Below, in pieces: positions 36,648-45,398 of a stretch of DNA of 64,000 nt. Position 1 is the first letter of the stretch, and each line of letters begins with the position of its first letter. The position numbers were made by a program, and so were the translations under genes. The notes below the pieces were generated by a model. That model was not told the origin of the DNA, ran no database searches, and saw only the letters and a list, made by a program, of their open reading frames with translations. The stretch spans positions 98,274 through 162,273 of the forward strand of contig CAVZNF010000006.1 in the NCBI GenBank assembly GCA_963776565.1. Direction: 5' to 3'. The DNA is from GMQP-bins7 sp963776565 (GTDB lineage: Bacteria; Actinomycetota; Thermoleophilia; Gaiellales; Gaiellaceae).

Positions 36648-39221
36648 GTGCCGAAGACGCTGACCGGCGAGGAACTCGTCCTCGACGACGGGCCTGCACG
36701 CGACGCCGAGCTCTTCCTCGTGGACGGGAACAACCTCGCCTATCGCGGGTTCTTCGCGCTCCCCGAGGAGTTGCAGACGACGGACGGACAGCCGACGAAC
36801 GCGCTCCTCGGCTTCACGAACATGCTGTTCAAGCTCCTCTCCGACTATCGCCCGCGTGGCGTCGCGGTCGCGTGGGACACCCGCCCCGTACACCGCAAGG
36901 AGATCGACGCCGAGTACAAGGCCGAACGCCGCCCGATGCCCGACCTCCTGCGCGAGCAGTTCCCGCACTTCCGACCGATCGTCGAGGCGTTCGGCTACTC
37001 GAACCTCGAGTTCGAGGGCTGGGAGGCCGACGACGTCATCGCGACGCTCGCGACGCAGGCCGACGAGGCAGGAGTCAAGACCTGCGTCGTCTCGACCGAC
37101 CGCGACGCGTTCCAGCTCGTCTCCGAGAACGTCTGCCTGATGATGACGCCGCGTGGCGTGGCCGACGTCCAGGTCTACACGCCCGAGCGCGTCGAGGCTC
37201 GCTACGGAATCCGGCCCGACCAGATCCCGGACTTCATCGGCCTCAAGGGCGACACGAGCGACAACATCCCCGGCATCCCCGGAATCGGCGACAAGACCGC
37301 GGGGCAGCTCATCGCGCAGTACGGATCGCTCGAGGACGTCGTCGAGCACGCCGGCGAGCTGTCTCCCGCGCGGTCGAGAGCGATCGCCGAGAACGCGGAG
37401 CAGGCGAGGGCGTCGAAGCTGCTCGCCACCATGCGGCGCGACCTCGACCTCGGCGTCGACCCCGCGACGTTCGTGCTGCAGCCGCCGGATCGCTCGGAGC
37501 TGAAGGAGATCTTCCGCCGCTTCGAGTTCCGCGCCCTTCTCGGTCGCATCGACACGCTGGACGAGGCGCTTCCGGCTGCCGAGCGACCGCAGCCCGCGAC
37601 GTCCGAGAAGGTGCCGTGGCGCGAAGGCGACCTGAAGGGGCTGCGCGGCCGGGTTGGAGTCTCCGCGGACGCCGAGCGCGTGAGCGTCGCCACCGCTGCG
37701 GGCGAGGTGATCGTCGCGATCGGCGGTCGCGGCGCTGTCTCTCGCGAAGAGCTCGAGGTCGTCGCGCACGACGCGAAGGAGCTGCGCCTCGGCGAGCCGG
37801 CCGCCGACGACACGATGATCGCGGCGTACCTGATCGATCCGGGTCGTGCCGAGTACGAGCTCGACGACCTCATGGCGGAGTACGGCGTCGAGCTCGAGCC
37901 CGATCCGCCAGCCGAGGAGGAGACCGCGGCGCTCGTCCGCCACGCCGAGGCGGCCCGCCGGCTCGCGGAGCCACTCGTAGCGAAGGTCACCGAGCGCGGC
38001 TCGGACCGGCTCTATCGCGACATCGAGCTGCCGCTCACCGTCGTCCTCGCTGCGATGGAGGACGCGGGAGTCCGGATCGACACGTACCGCATGGGCGAGA
38101 TCACGGCGCGCCTGAGCGACCGGATCGAGGAGCTCGAGTCGCGTGCCTACGACCTCGCGGGGGAGGAGTTCGTCCTCGGCTCGCCGCAGCAGCTCGGCCG
38201 CGTCCTCTTCGAGAAGCTCGAGCTGACTCCCGGCCGCAAGGGTAAGACCGGCTATTCGACCGACGGCAAGGTGCTTCGCGCGATCCGCGGCGACCACGAG
38301 ATCGTCCCCGTGATCGAAGAGTGGCGCGAGCTCACGAAGCTGGTCAACACCTACCTCGGCCCGCTGCCCACGCTGATCGGCGACGACGGGCGCCTCCACA
38401 CCACGATCAACCAGACCGTCGCCGCAACGGGGCGCCTCTCGACGTCGAGCCCGAATCTGCAGGCGATCCCGATCCGGACCGAGCTCGGCCGCGAGATCCG
38501 CTCGGCGTTCGTGGCCGAGTCCGGCCACCGGCTGCTCTCCGCCGACTACTCCCAGATCGAGCTGCGGATCCTCGCGCACGTCTCCGGCGAGCCGAAGCTC
38601 CGCGAGGCCTTCGAGCGCGGCGAGGACATCCACACGGCCACCGCCGCCGAGGTGCTCGGAAAGGACCCGGCGACGCTCACGAAGGACGAGCGCAACGTCG
38701 CGAAGATGATCAACTTCGGGATCGTCTACGGGATCTCCGCGTTCGGGCTCTCCGAAAACCTCGACATCCCGAAGGAGCAGGCGCAGGCCTACATCGACGC
38801 GTACCTCGCCCGCTTCCCGCACGTGCAGGCGTTCATCGCGCGCACGATCGCGCAGGCGGGAGAGGACGGCTACGCGACGAGCCTCCTCGGACGTCGCCGT
38901 CCCGTGCCAGAGCTGAGAGCGATGAACCGGCAGACCCGAGGCTTCGGCGAGCGGGTCGCGGTCAACTTCGTCATGCAGGGCTCGAACGCGGACATCATCA
39001 AGGTCGCGATGGTGTCGATCCACGCACGGCTTCGTGCGGAGGGGCGAGGCGCGCGGCTCGTTCTCCAGGTGCACGACGAGCTCCTGCTCGAGGTGCCGGA
39101 GACCGAGGTCTCGAAGGTGCGCGAGCTCGTCCGCGAGGAGATGGTCGGCGCATACCCGCTCGATCCCGCGCTGGCGGTCGACATCGGCGTCGGCGACGAC
39201 TGGGCCGAGGCGAAGTCCTAG
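36648..39221 (+). CDS. polA: DNA polymerase I
   Basis: Fills repair gaps and removes RNA primers. The intact 857-residue protein has an N-terminal 5' nuclease domain (LFLVDGNNLAYRGFFAL; WEADDVIATLA; GLKGDTSDNIPGIPGIGDKT), a shortened central domain (about residues 310-450) in which the usual 3'-5' exonuclease acidic motifs are not recognisable, and the polymerase domain: motif A LLSADYSQIELRILAH, motif B RNVAKMINFGIVYGISAFGL and motif C VHDELLLEVPE. Proofreading is therefore probably absent, as in many actinobacterial Pol I enzymes. It ends 3 nt from the convergent metallo-hydrolase gene. Confidence 0.96.
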   Translation: MPKTLTGEELVLDDGPARDAELFLVDGNNLAYRGFFALPEELQTTDGQPTNALLGFTNMLFKLLSDYRPRGVAVAWDTRPVHRKEIDAEYKAERRPMPDLLREQFPHFRPIVEAFGYSNLEFEGWEADDVIATLATQADEAGVKTCVVSTDRDAFQLVSENVCLMMTPRGVADVQVYTPERVEARYGIRPDQIPDFIGLKGDTSDNIPGIPGIGDKTAGQLIAQYGSLEDVVEHAGELSPARSRAIAENAEQARASKLLATMRRDLDLGVDPATFVLQPPDRSELKEIFRRFEFRALLGRIDTLDEALPAAERPQPATSEKVPWREGDLKGLRGRVGVSADAERVSVATAAGEVIVAIGGRGAVSREELEVVAHDAKELRLGEPAADDTMIAAYLIDPGRAEYELDDLMAEYGVELEPDPPAEEETAALVRHAEAARRLAEPLVAKVTERGSDRLYRDIELPLTVVLAAMEDAGVRIDTYRMGEITARLSDRIEELESRAYDLAGEEFVLGSPQQLGRVLFEKLELTPGRKGKTGYSTDGKVLRAIRGDHEIVPVIEEWRELTKLVNTYLGPLPTLIGDDGRLHTTINQTVAATGRLSTSSPNLQAIPIRTELGREIRSAFVAESGHRLLSADYSQIELRILAHVSGEPKLREAFERGEDIHTATAAEVLGKDPATLTKDERNVAKMINFGIVYGISAFGLSENLDIPKEQAQAYIDAYLARFPHVQAFIARTIAQAGEDGYATSLLGRRRPVPELRAMNRQTRGFGERVAVNFVMQGSNADIIKVAMVSIHARLRAEGRGARLVLQVHDELLLEVPETEVSKVRELVREEMVGAYPLDPALAVDIGVGDDWAEAKS

Positions 39222-39224
39222 CCG

Positions 39225-39938
39225 CTACAGCTCGAGCGTCTCGCCGTCCTCGGGGACGAGAACGGCGGGAAGCGCTGCCCGGAGCTCCGCGCGGGTCAGG
39301 AAGCAGTGGTTCAGCGCCTCCAGGTGGACGGCGACGACCGTCGGCACGTGCGCTGCGACCTCGCGCACGTCGTCGATGCCCATGATGATGAGACCGCCCT
39401 CGAGGAACTCGGCGCCGCCGGCGTTCACGACCGCGACGCGGGGACGGTGGCGGGCGATCGTCTCCTCGACACCCTCGTACCAGACCGTGTCACCGGCGAT
39501 GTAGAGGTCGTCGAGAAGGAAGCCGCTGACCGGCGCGAGCAGCTCGGCGATGCGGCCGGTCCCGTGTCGTCCGGGCGTTCTCGTGATGCGGATTCCGTCC
39601 CAGTCCGTCGACTCGTCGACGGCTCGTGCGTCGAGGCCGAGATCGCGGAGCGCCTCCTCGTCCTCCGGCTGGCAGAAGACCGGCACGTCACGCGGGAGCA
39701 GCTCCTCCGCGCGCGCGTCGAGGTGGTCGCGGTGGCGATGCGTGACGATCACCGCGTCGATGCCCTGAACCACGTCCTCCGCAGGAAACGGCAGCGGCAC
39801 GGTCGGGTTCGGCACGGGGTTCGCCGTGTTCTCGATCGGAGGCCGTGTACCCGCGTCGTCGAGCATCGGATCGACGAGGATGCGCTTGCCGGAGATCTCG
39901 ACGATCACCGTCGCGTTGCGGACGAGAGTGAGCTGCAC
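39225..39938 (-). CDS. MBL-fold metal-dependent hydrolase (UlaG-like)
   Basis: 237-residue metallo-beta-lactamase-fold protein. The metal-binding motif is VIVTHRHRDHLDA (HxHxDH), followed by GDTVWYEGVEE and the late histidines in VVAVHLEALNHCFLT. The N-terminal strands MQLTLVRNATVIVEISGKR then ILVDPMLDD are typical of the UlaG/YtnP-like hydrolase group. The substrate is unknown. A TAGAAA sequence 7 nt upstream of the GTG start is a plausible -10 element. It is divergent from rpsA and nearly abuts polA. Confidence 0.82.
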   Translation of the reverse strand: MQLTLVRNATVIVEISGKRILVDPMLDDAGTRPPIENTANPVPNPTVPLPFPAEDVVQGIDAVIVTHRHRDHLDARAEELLPRDVPVFCQPEDEEALRDLGLDARAVDESTDWDGIRITRTPGRHGTGRIAELLAPVSGFLLDDLYIAGDTVWYEGVEETIARHRPRVAVVNAGGAEFLEGGLIIMGIDDVREVAAHVPTVVAVHLEALNHCFLTRAELRAALPAVLVPEDGETLEL

Positions 39939-40000
39939 GCGCGATTTTCTACCTCATGCGCACCGACGAGCGCTTGGCCGGAATTTTCGCTGCATCCGGC

Positions 40001-40006
40001 TATACT
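40001..40006 (+). promoter_or_regulatory. -10 element of rpsA
   Basis: TATACT, a strong -10 match, 10 nt before the rpsA ATG. No Shine-Dalgarno fits in the 10-nt gap, so the transcript would have almost no leader. Confidence 0.6.
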
Positions 40007-40016
40007 CCGCGATCGC

Positions 40017-41468
40017 ATGGCGAACGACATCGCCGAAAAGCCCGCTGCCGCCGAAGAAGGTGTCTGGATTACGGGCCCCGATGGGGAGCTCATCCCTGAC
40101 TACGACGCTGCCTTCCCGGAGATCAACGAGGGCGAGGTCGTGCACGGCACGGTCGTGCGCGTGGACAAGGACGAGGTGCTCGTCGACATCGGCTACAAGT
40201 CGGAAGGCGTCATCCCCGTTGCCGAGCTGACAATTCGCCGCTCGGTGAACCCCGCGGACGAGGTCTCCGTCGGCGAGGAGATCGATGCGCTGGTGCTCAC
40301 GAAGGAGGACGCCGAAGGGCGCCTCATCCTCTCGAAGAAGCGCGCCCGCTTCGAGCTCGCGTGGAAGCGCATCGAGGCTGCGGCGGAGTCCGGCGAGCCG
40401 GTCATCGGCAAGGTGATCGAGGTCGTCAAGGGCGGCCTCATCCTCGACCTCGGCGTGCGCGGCTTCCTGCCCGCATCGCTCGTGGACATCAGGCGCGTGC
40501 AGGACCTCGACGAGTTCCTCGGCAAGGAGCTTCGCTGCAAGGTGATCGAGCTGAATCGCTCGCGCAACAACGTCGTTCTCTCCCGTCGCGCCGTCCTCGA
40601 GGACGAGCGCAAGGAGATGCGCCAGGCGATCCTCGACCGGCTCAGCCCCGGCGACGTCATCGAGGGCCAGATCTCCAACATCGTCGACTTCGGCGCGTTC
40701 GTCGACCTCGACGGCATGGACGGTCTCATCCACATCTCCGAGCTCAGCTGGAGCCACGTGAACCACCCGTCCGAGGTGCTCGACATCGGCCAGACGGTCA
40801 AGGTGAAGGTGCTCGACATCGATCGCGACCGGCAGCGCATCTCGCTCGGTCTCAAGCAGACACAGACGGATCCGTGGCAGCAGGTGGTCGACAGCTATGG
40901 CGAGGACGACGTCGTCGAGGGCCGCGTTGCGAAGGTCGTCACGTTCGGCGCCTTCGTCGAGATCCTCCCAGGTGTCGAGGGCCTCGTTCACATCTCCGAG
41001 CTCGCGGCCCATCACGTCGAGAACCCGCGCGAGGTCGTCTCCCAGGGTGACGCCGTCAACGTGCGCATCCTCGAGATCGACGGCGAGCGCCGCCGGCTCT
41101 CGCTCTCGCTCAAGCGCGTCGAGGAGGGCGACCAGCCCGTTCCGCGCGCAGACGGTGCGGAGTCGGTGCACACGATGCCCGAGCTGAGGCTCTCCGAGGA
41201 GGCGTTCCCGACGTCCGGCGCAGCCGCGATCGAGACCGACGAGGAACTCGTCGACGAGACCGTCGCCGAAGAGGTCGCGGAGGAGGTCGTCGCCGGAGGA
41301 GAGTCGGCCGAAGAGATCGTGGCCGAGGAGATCGCCGAGGAAATCGTCGCCGAGGTCGAGCTCGAAGAGGTCGAGCTCGAAGAGGCCGAAGCCGAGGCCG
41401 AGATCGCCGACGAGCTTTCGGAGGAGCAGGCCGTCGAGGCCGGCTCCGAGCAGTCCGACTCCGACTAG
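40017..41468 (+). CDS. rpsA: 30S ribosomal protein S1
   Basis: RNA-binding protein that helps recruit mRNA to the 30S subunit. The 483-residue protein has four S1 domains, opening at EGEVVHGTVVRVDKDEV, EPVIGKVIEVVKGGL, GDVIEGQISNIVDFGAFVD and DDVVEGRVAKVVTFGAFVE, the usual number in actinobacteria. The last about 100 residues form a low-complexity tail rich in Glu, Ala and Val (EEVAEEVV, EEIAEEIVAE, VELEEVELEEAE). ATG 40017 was chosen for its spacing from the promoter and the absence of upstream conservation. coaE follows after 3 nt. Confidence 0.94.
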   Translation: MANDIAEKPAAAEEGVWITGPDGELIPDYDAAFPEINEGEVVHGTVVRVDKDEVLVDIGYKSEGVIPVAELTIRRSVNPADEVSVGEEIDALVLTKEDAEGRLILSKKRARFELAWKRIEAAAESGEPVIGKVIEVVKGGLILDLGVRGFLPASLVDIRRVQDLDEFLGKELRCKVIELNRSRNNVVLSRRAVLEDERKEMRQAILDRLSPGDVIEGQISNIVDFGAFVDLDGMDGLIHISELSWSHVNHPSEVLDIGQTVKVKVLDIDRDRQRISLGLKQTQTDPWQQVVDSYGEDDVVEGRVAKVVTFGAFVEILPGVEGLVHISELAAHHVENPREVVSQGDAVNVRILEIDGERRRLSLSLKRVEEGDQPVPRADGAESVHTMPELRLSEEAFPTSGAAAIETDEELVDETVAEEVAEEVVAGGESAEEIVAEEIAEEIVAEVELEEVELEEAEAEAEIADELSEEQAVEAGSEQSDSD

Positions 41469-41471
41469 CGC

Positions 41472-42062
41472 TTGCCTCGCCCGCTCGCGGTCGCGATCAC
41501 CGGCGGGATCGGCGCCGGCAAGTCGACAGCGCTCGCGTCCTTTCGCCGACATGGCGCGGCGACCGTGTCGAGCGACGAGATCGTCCACCATCTCCTTGCC
41601 ACGGATCCGGACGTGAAGGAGGCTCTCGTCGAGCGGCTCGGCGAGGACATCCTCGGAGAGGACGGCGTACCGGATCGCGAGCGCATCGCCCACCGCGTGT
41701 TCAAGGATCGCGAGGCGCTCGACTTCCTCGAGAAGCTGCTCCATCCACTCGTCTCGCGCGAGTACATGACGTGGCGCGACCAGCTCGCGGCGCTTCCCGA
41801 CCCGCCCGAGGTATGCGTCACGGAGGTTCCGCTCCTCTACGAGGTCGGTGCGGAGACGCGCTTCGACAAGGTCGTCGTCGTCACCGCCCCGACGAAGCTC
41901 CGCGAAGCGCGGCGAGGAGGGCGGACCGACGACCGCGAGGCGCGGCTGATCCCCGACCGTGAGAAGGCCAAGCGGGCGGACTTCACCTATGTGAACACCG
42001 GGAGCCCGGAGGAGCTGGATGCCTGGGTTGCCGAGGTGATGGCTACCCTGACACCGGCCTGA
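41472..42062 (+). CDS. coaE: Dephospho-CoA kinase
   Basis: Last step of coenzyme A synthesis, phosphorylating the ribose 3' hydroxyl. The 196-residue P-loop kinase has AITGGIGAGKSTALASF, SSDEIVHHLL (substrate aspartate region), HPLVSREYM, VPLLYEVGAETRFDKVVVV and FTYVNTGSPEEL. TTG 41472 starts immediately after rpsA, a rpsA-coaE pairing common in actinobacteria. The lid region between residues 140 and 160 reads RREARRGGRTDDREARLIPD and looks slightly shorter than usual, but the frame is intact. Confidence 0.93.
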   Translation: MPRPLAVAITGGIGAGKSTALASFRRHGAATVSSDEIVHHLLATDPDVKEALVERLGEDILGEDGVPDRERIAHRVFKDREALDFLEKLLHPLVSREYMTWRDQLAALPDPPEVCVTEVPLLYEVGAETRFDKVVVVTAPTKLREARRGGRTDDREARLIPDREKAKRADFTYVNTGSPEELDAWVAEVMATLTPA

Positions 42063-42075
42063 CGGCCGTTCCTCG

Positions 42076-42624
42076 GTGCGTGTTCTCGTCGCGATCTCGT
42101 TTGCGCTGCTCGCGTTCGCGGGCGCGGCCGCATGGGTCGTGGATGCAGAGCCGGACTGGTACCTGCGCACGCGCTACCCGCTCGAATACGAGCACGTCAT
42201 CCGGGCGTATGCCCACGAGCGCGACCTCGACCCCGCTCTCGTCGCCGCTGTCATCTACGCCGAGAGTCGCTTCGATCCGAATGTGCGCTCGAGTGCGGGG
42301 GCGGTTGGCCTGATGCAGGTCCTGCCCGAGACGGGCGAGTTCATCGCTCACTCGACCGGTGGCGACGACTTCATCGAGGCCGATCTCCGCGATCCCGACA
42401 TCAACGTGCGCTATGGCACCTGGCTCCTCGACTACCTGCGCGATCGCTACGACGGGGATGTCGCGACGGCGCTCGCCGCATACCACGCCGGCCCGGGCAA
42501 CGTCGACGAGTGGCGCCGAGACGGGCGCGGGATCGAGTTCCCGGAGACGCGTGCATACGTCGCCGAGGTCGAGCGCGTCAGGCGGATCTACGCGCGGGCG
42601 TACGGGCGCGATCTGGGCCTATAG
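42076..42624 (+). CDS. Secreted lytic transglycosylase (SLT domain)
   Basis: 182-residue murein lytic transglycosylase that cleaves the MurNAc-GlcNAc bond with ring closure. A membrane anchor or signal peptide (RVLVAISFALLAFAGAAAW) precedes the SLT fold: DPALVAAVIYAESRFDPNVR with the catalytic glutamate, SSAGAVGLMQVLPET, and ALAAYHAGPGNVDEWR. It starts 14 nt after coaE, as seen in other actinobacteria. Its 3' end overlaps the convergent tetR gene by 47 nt. Confidence 0.9.
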   Translation: MRVLVAISFALLAFAGAAAWVVDAEPDWYLRTRYPLEYEHVIRAYAHERDLDPALVAAVIYAESRFDPNVRSSAGAVGLMQVLPETGEFIAHSTGGDDFIEADLRDPDINVRYGTWLLDYLRDRYDGDVATALAAYHAGPGNVDEWRRDGRGIEFPETRAYVAEVERVRRIYARAYGRDLGL

Positions 42625-43165
42625 CGTCGCGAAGGAGTGACAGCACGAGGTCGGTGCTCGGGAGCTCCTCGCCTCCGGCTCGCATCAGCGCGAGCCCGTT
42701 CAGGACGAGGTTGACGAAGATCCCGATCTCGCCCGGGCCGAGGTCGTCGCGGAACTCCCCGCTGCGCTGCGCCTCTTCGATACGCGCACGGTTCGCCGGC
42801 GCGATCTCCTTCTGCCGCGATTCGATCCGCTCGCGGAAGTCGTCGTCGTTGCGTACCCGCCTGAACAGCTCGAGGTAGACCGAGAGCCACGCCGGATCGA
42901 GCTCCATGACCTCGCGCACGATCGCTTCCAGGCCCTGTTCGCGCCAGATCTCCGACATCCGCGCGGTGTCGCGGACGGCGAGCTCGACGAAGAGGTCCTC
43001 CTTGGAGGGGAAGTAGTTGAAGATCGCGCCGCGCGAGAGGCCGATCTCGCGCTCCAGCTTCGCCACCGTCGCTCCCTCGTAGCCGTTCTCGGCGAAGCAG
43101 CGACGCGCGCCCTCGAGGATCTGCTCGAGGCGCTCGGCCCTGCGTTCGTCGGAGATCTTCGGCAT
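42578..43165 (-). CDS. TetR-family transcriptional regulator
   Basis: 195-residue repressor. The N-terminal helix-turn-helix reads ILEGARRCFAENGYEGATVA and IGLSRGAIFNYFPSKEDLF; the C-terminal ligand domain is all-helical. It is divergent from an MFS transporter with only 53 nt between the starts, so it probably represses that exporter and itself, releasing DNA when it binds the exported compound. A TACGAT -10-like element lies 7 nt upstream of its ATG on the minus strand. The 3' end overlaps the transglycosylase gene. Confidence 0.88.
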   Translation of the reverse strand: MPKISDERRAERLEQILEGARRCFAENGYEGATVAKLEREIGLSRGAIFNYFPSKEDLFVELAVRDTARMSEIWREQGLEAIVREVMELDPAWLSVYLELFRRVRNDDDFRERIESRQKEIAPANRARIEEAQRSGEFRDDLGPGEIGIFVNLVLNGLALMRAGGEELPSTDLVLSLLRDAIGPDRARTPARRSA

Positions 43166-43180
43166 CGGACGAGATCGTAC

Positions 43181-43209
43181 TTTACAAAACCGTACAGACG
43201 TTTTATATT
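43181..43209 (+). promoter_or_regulatory. MFS promoter with overlapping imperfect palindrome (likely TetR operator)
   Basis: TTTACA (43181-43186), a 17-nt spacer and TATATT (43204-43209), then 9 nt to the MFS ATG. Inside the spacer AAAAC(C)GT and ACGTTTT form an imperfect palindrome over 43186-43204, and CGTAC occurs at 43176 and 43191. A repressor bound there would block the promoter. Confidence 0.6.
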
Positions 43210-43218
43210 ATCGCGACC

Positions 43219-44451
43219 ATGGAGCAGCCGAAGCTGATGCCCGTGAAGCGACGCGCCGTCAGCGCGCTCGTCCTCGCCGAGACGATCTCCGTGCTCGGCA
43301 CGCGCATGACGTACCTCGCCTTGCCGTGGTTCGTGCTCGTGACCACGGGCTCGCCGAGCAAGATGAGCCTCGTCCTCGCGGCCGAGATCCTGCCGATGGC
43401 GATTCTCGGCGTCCCGAGCGGTGCGCTCGTGCAACGACTCGGCTCGAGGACGACGATGCTCGTTGCCGACTTCGCGCGCGCGCCGATCCTTGCCTCGATA
43501 CCGCTGCTGTACGCGGCGGGGATCCTCCACTTCTGGCTGCTGCTCGCGATCGTCGCGCTGCTCGGAGCCTTCGCGCCGCCGTACTTCGCAGCGCAGCGGA
43601 CGATCCTCCCCGAGCTCGTCGGCGAGGACGAGACGCGCATGTCGCAGGCGAACAGCTCGATCGAGGGTGGAAACGCCCTTGCCGCGCTGCTCGGCCCGGC
43701 GCTCGCCGGCGCGCTCATCCCGTTCCTCGGCGCCCCGAACGTCCTGTACGTCGACGCTGCGACCTACCTCGTCGCGTTCGGCCTCGTCCTCGGCTTCGTG
43801 CCTCGCAGGAAGGCGGCGGCCGCGGCAGCCCAGCACGGCGTGCTGGCGGGCTTGCGGTTCCTCGTGTCGGACAAGCTCCTCGGCCCGCTCGCGGCGACGA
43901 TCACGGTCTTCGGATTCCTCGCCGCCGGGATGTCCGCCGGGCTCCCCGTGTACGCGTACGACGAGTTCGACGGGAGCTCCTGGATCGCGGGTCTCTTCTA
44001 TGCCGCGCTCGGCGCGGGCGCCGTCGTCGGCAGCGTCCTCGCCGTCTTCGTCGTGAGGAAGGTTCCGCCGCTCCGACTCGCGGCCGTCGGGATTCTCGCC
44101 TTCTCGATCCCGCTGTGGGTGCTTCCGTTCCTCCCGCCGTGGCCGGTCGTGTTCGGTGCGCTCTTTCTCGCGACCCTCTTCACGCCGCTCGTCAACGGCC
44201 CGACCCTCGGCGTCCTCACCTCTCGCACGCCGGTGGATCTGCGACCGAAGGTGATGACGGCCGCGATCTCGGCGAACACGCTCGCCGCGCCGCTCGGCTT
44301 CATCGTCGCGGGGCAGGTGCTCGAGCGCTGGGGCGTCGTCCCGCTGTTCGCCGCCGTCGTCCTCGGGATCACGTGGATGGCGATCGTCTTCGCCGCGATC
44401 ACGTGGCGGTATTCGGACGGCGAGCCCACGGCCGAGCTCGCCGTGACGTAG
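43219..44451 (+). CDS. MFS transporter (drug exporter-like)
   Basis: 410-residue major facilitator protein with about twelve hydrophobic segments. The N-terminal half begins ALVLAETISVLGTRMTYLAL and carries GVPSGALVQRLGSRTTMLVA (the loop 2-3 motif). FAPPYFAAQRTILPELVG and QANSSIEGGNALAALLGPAL are typical of the multidrug-efflux/enterobactin-exporter-like group. The export substrate is unknown. Expression is probably controlled by the divergent TetR regulator. It ends before a strong bidirectional hairpin. Confidence 0.87.
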   Translation: MEQPKLMPVKRRAVSALVLAETISVLGTRMTYLALPWFVLVTTGSPSKMSLVLAAEILPMAILGVPSGALVQRLGSRTTMLVADFARAPILASIPLLYAAGILHFWLLLAIVALLGAFAPPYFAAQRTILPELVGEDETRMSQANSSIEGGNALAALLGPALAGALIPFLGAPNVLYVDAATYLVAFGLVLGFVPRRKAAAAAAQHGVLAGLRFLVSDKLLGPLAATITVFGFLAAGMSAGLPVYAYDEFDGSSWIAGLFYAALGAGAVVGSVLAVFVVRKVPPLRLAAVGILAFSIPLWVLPFLPPWPVVFGALFLATLFTPLVNGPTLGVLTSRTPVDLRPKVMTAAISANTLAAPLGFIVAGQVLERWGVVPLFAAVVLGITWMAIVFAAITWRYSDGEPTAELAVT

Positions 44452-44471
44452 AACGACCGAGGTTGGACGCG

Positions 44472-44502
44472 GCCGCCGGTGCGTACGCGACGCACCGGCG
44501 GC
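44472..44502. terminator. Bidirectional terminator-like hairpin between convergent genes
   Basis: GCCGCCGGTGCGT and ACGCACCGGCGGC form a perfect 13-bp stem with a 5-nt loop, exactly between the MFS stop and the stop of the convergent RTX gene. No strong U-tract is present, as is usual in GC-rich actinobacteria. Confidence 0.7.
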
Positions 44503-44515
44503 ACTCGTTCTTCGC

Positions 44516-45298
44516 CTACGCCGTGCGGGTTGCGTCCCAGCGAAGCTCGCCGGAGTTGCACACGAAGTGCTCGCCTTGATAGGTGAAGTCGCTCGACGAT
44601 CTCACGGTGCCGGTCGCGTTCGAGCCGTCGATGCGCCCGGCGATCCGGACGTGGAACTTCACCGGCCCGTCGAAGTCCTCGCCCGTGAGCGTCCCATCCC
44701 AGTCGATGAGGAAGTTGCCGTTGCTGTCGATAGGCACCGGATTCGGATAGACGGCCCAGAAGCCGCCTCGGAGAATCCCACCGTTGGTGCACTCCTCCGG
44801 GATCTCGTTCGTTCGCCAGTTGCTCACCGCGCGGTCGCCGCCCACGTCGAAATACATGAAGTTGCTCTGGTTGATCTGTCCCTTGTACGGCCCCGCCGTG
44901 ACCGGCGTGACAGGCGGAGGCGGAGGTGGGGGTGGAGGAGGTGGGGGTGGCGGCGGAGATGGTGGCGCGACACCGGTCACCTTCTCGCAGTCGCGGGCGA
45001 CCGAGTCCTTGGAATCTCCTCTCACCGTGTCCTGGCCTGTCCCGCACGCAAGCCGGTCGGCGCCCGGCCCTCCGACGAGGAGGTCGTTGCCGCCTCCTCC
45101 GGCAAGCACGTCATTGCCGCCGCCTCCGTAGAGCTTGTCGTTTCCGGCCCTGCCGTTGAGCTTGTCCGCCTTCGCGGTCCCCTTCAGCGTGTCGTTCCCG
45201 GACGTGCCGGTGATCGTCGCCGCGCCTACCGTGGCCGCGGCGAGGAGCACGGCGCCTGCGACGAGCAGCGGGATCGCGAGTGTGCGTCGTGCGGACAT
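44516..45298 (-). CDS. Secreted RTX-module protein with polyproline linker
   Basis: 260-residue exported protein. ATG 45298 is preferred because AAGGAG stands 7 nt upstream. Signal peptide RTLAIPLLVAGAVLLAAATV; residues 28-105 are RTX-type repeats (GTSGNDTLKGTAKADKLNG; GGGGNDVLAGGGGNDLL) closed by cysteines in LACGTGQD and VARDCEKV. A run of about fifteen prolines follows, then a C-terminal beta-rich domain of about 130 residues with three cysteines and FHVRIAGRIDG. The RTX module matches that of the protein at 22568-24127, with a different C-terminal part. No function is assigned. Confidence 0.75.
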   Translation of the reverse strand: MSARRTLAIPLLVAGAVLLAAATVGAATITGTSGNDTLKGTAKADKLNGRAGNDKLYGGGGNDVLAGGGGNDLLVGGPGADRLACGTGQDTVRGDSKDSVARDCEKVTGVAPPSPPPPPPPPPPPPPPPVTPVTAGPYKGQINQSNFMYFDVGGDRAVSNWRTNEIPEECTNGGILRGGFWAVYPNPVPIDSNGNFLIDWDGTLTGEDFDGPVKFHVRIAGRIDGSNATGTVRSSSDFTYQGEHFVCNSGELRWDATRTA

Positions 45299-45398
45299 CA
45301 TCGGTCTCCTTCCCGCGCCGGATTCCACCCGGCGCACTCAGCCCACGTCGGGTCGCAACCTACGACATCGGACAGGCATGTCAAAGCGGGTGGCCCGG

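Noticed and set aside
34998..39074. Very long minus-strand open frame (1,358 codons) spanning the LarA-like gene and polA
   Set aside because: Only the part to 36515 encodes a recognisable protein; the rest is antisense to polA and open because of GC-rich third positions.
40080..41110. Internal duplication within rpsA
   Set aside because: Four S1 domains are the normal family architecture.
41220..41465. Repetitive GAG/GTC-rich stretch as a DNA repeat element
   Set aside because: It encodes the acidic low-complexity tail of ribosomal protein S1.
44918..44965. Short GC-rich tandem repeat resembling a repeat array
   Set aside because: It is the codon run for the polyproline linker of the secreted RTX protein.
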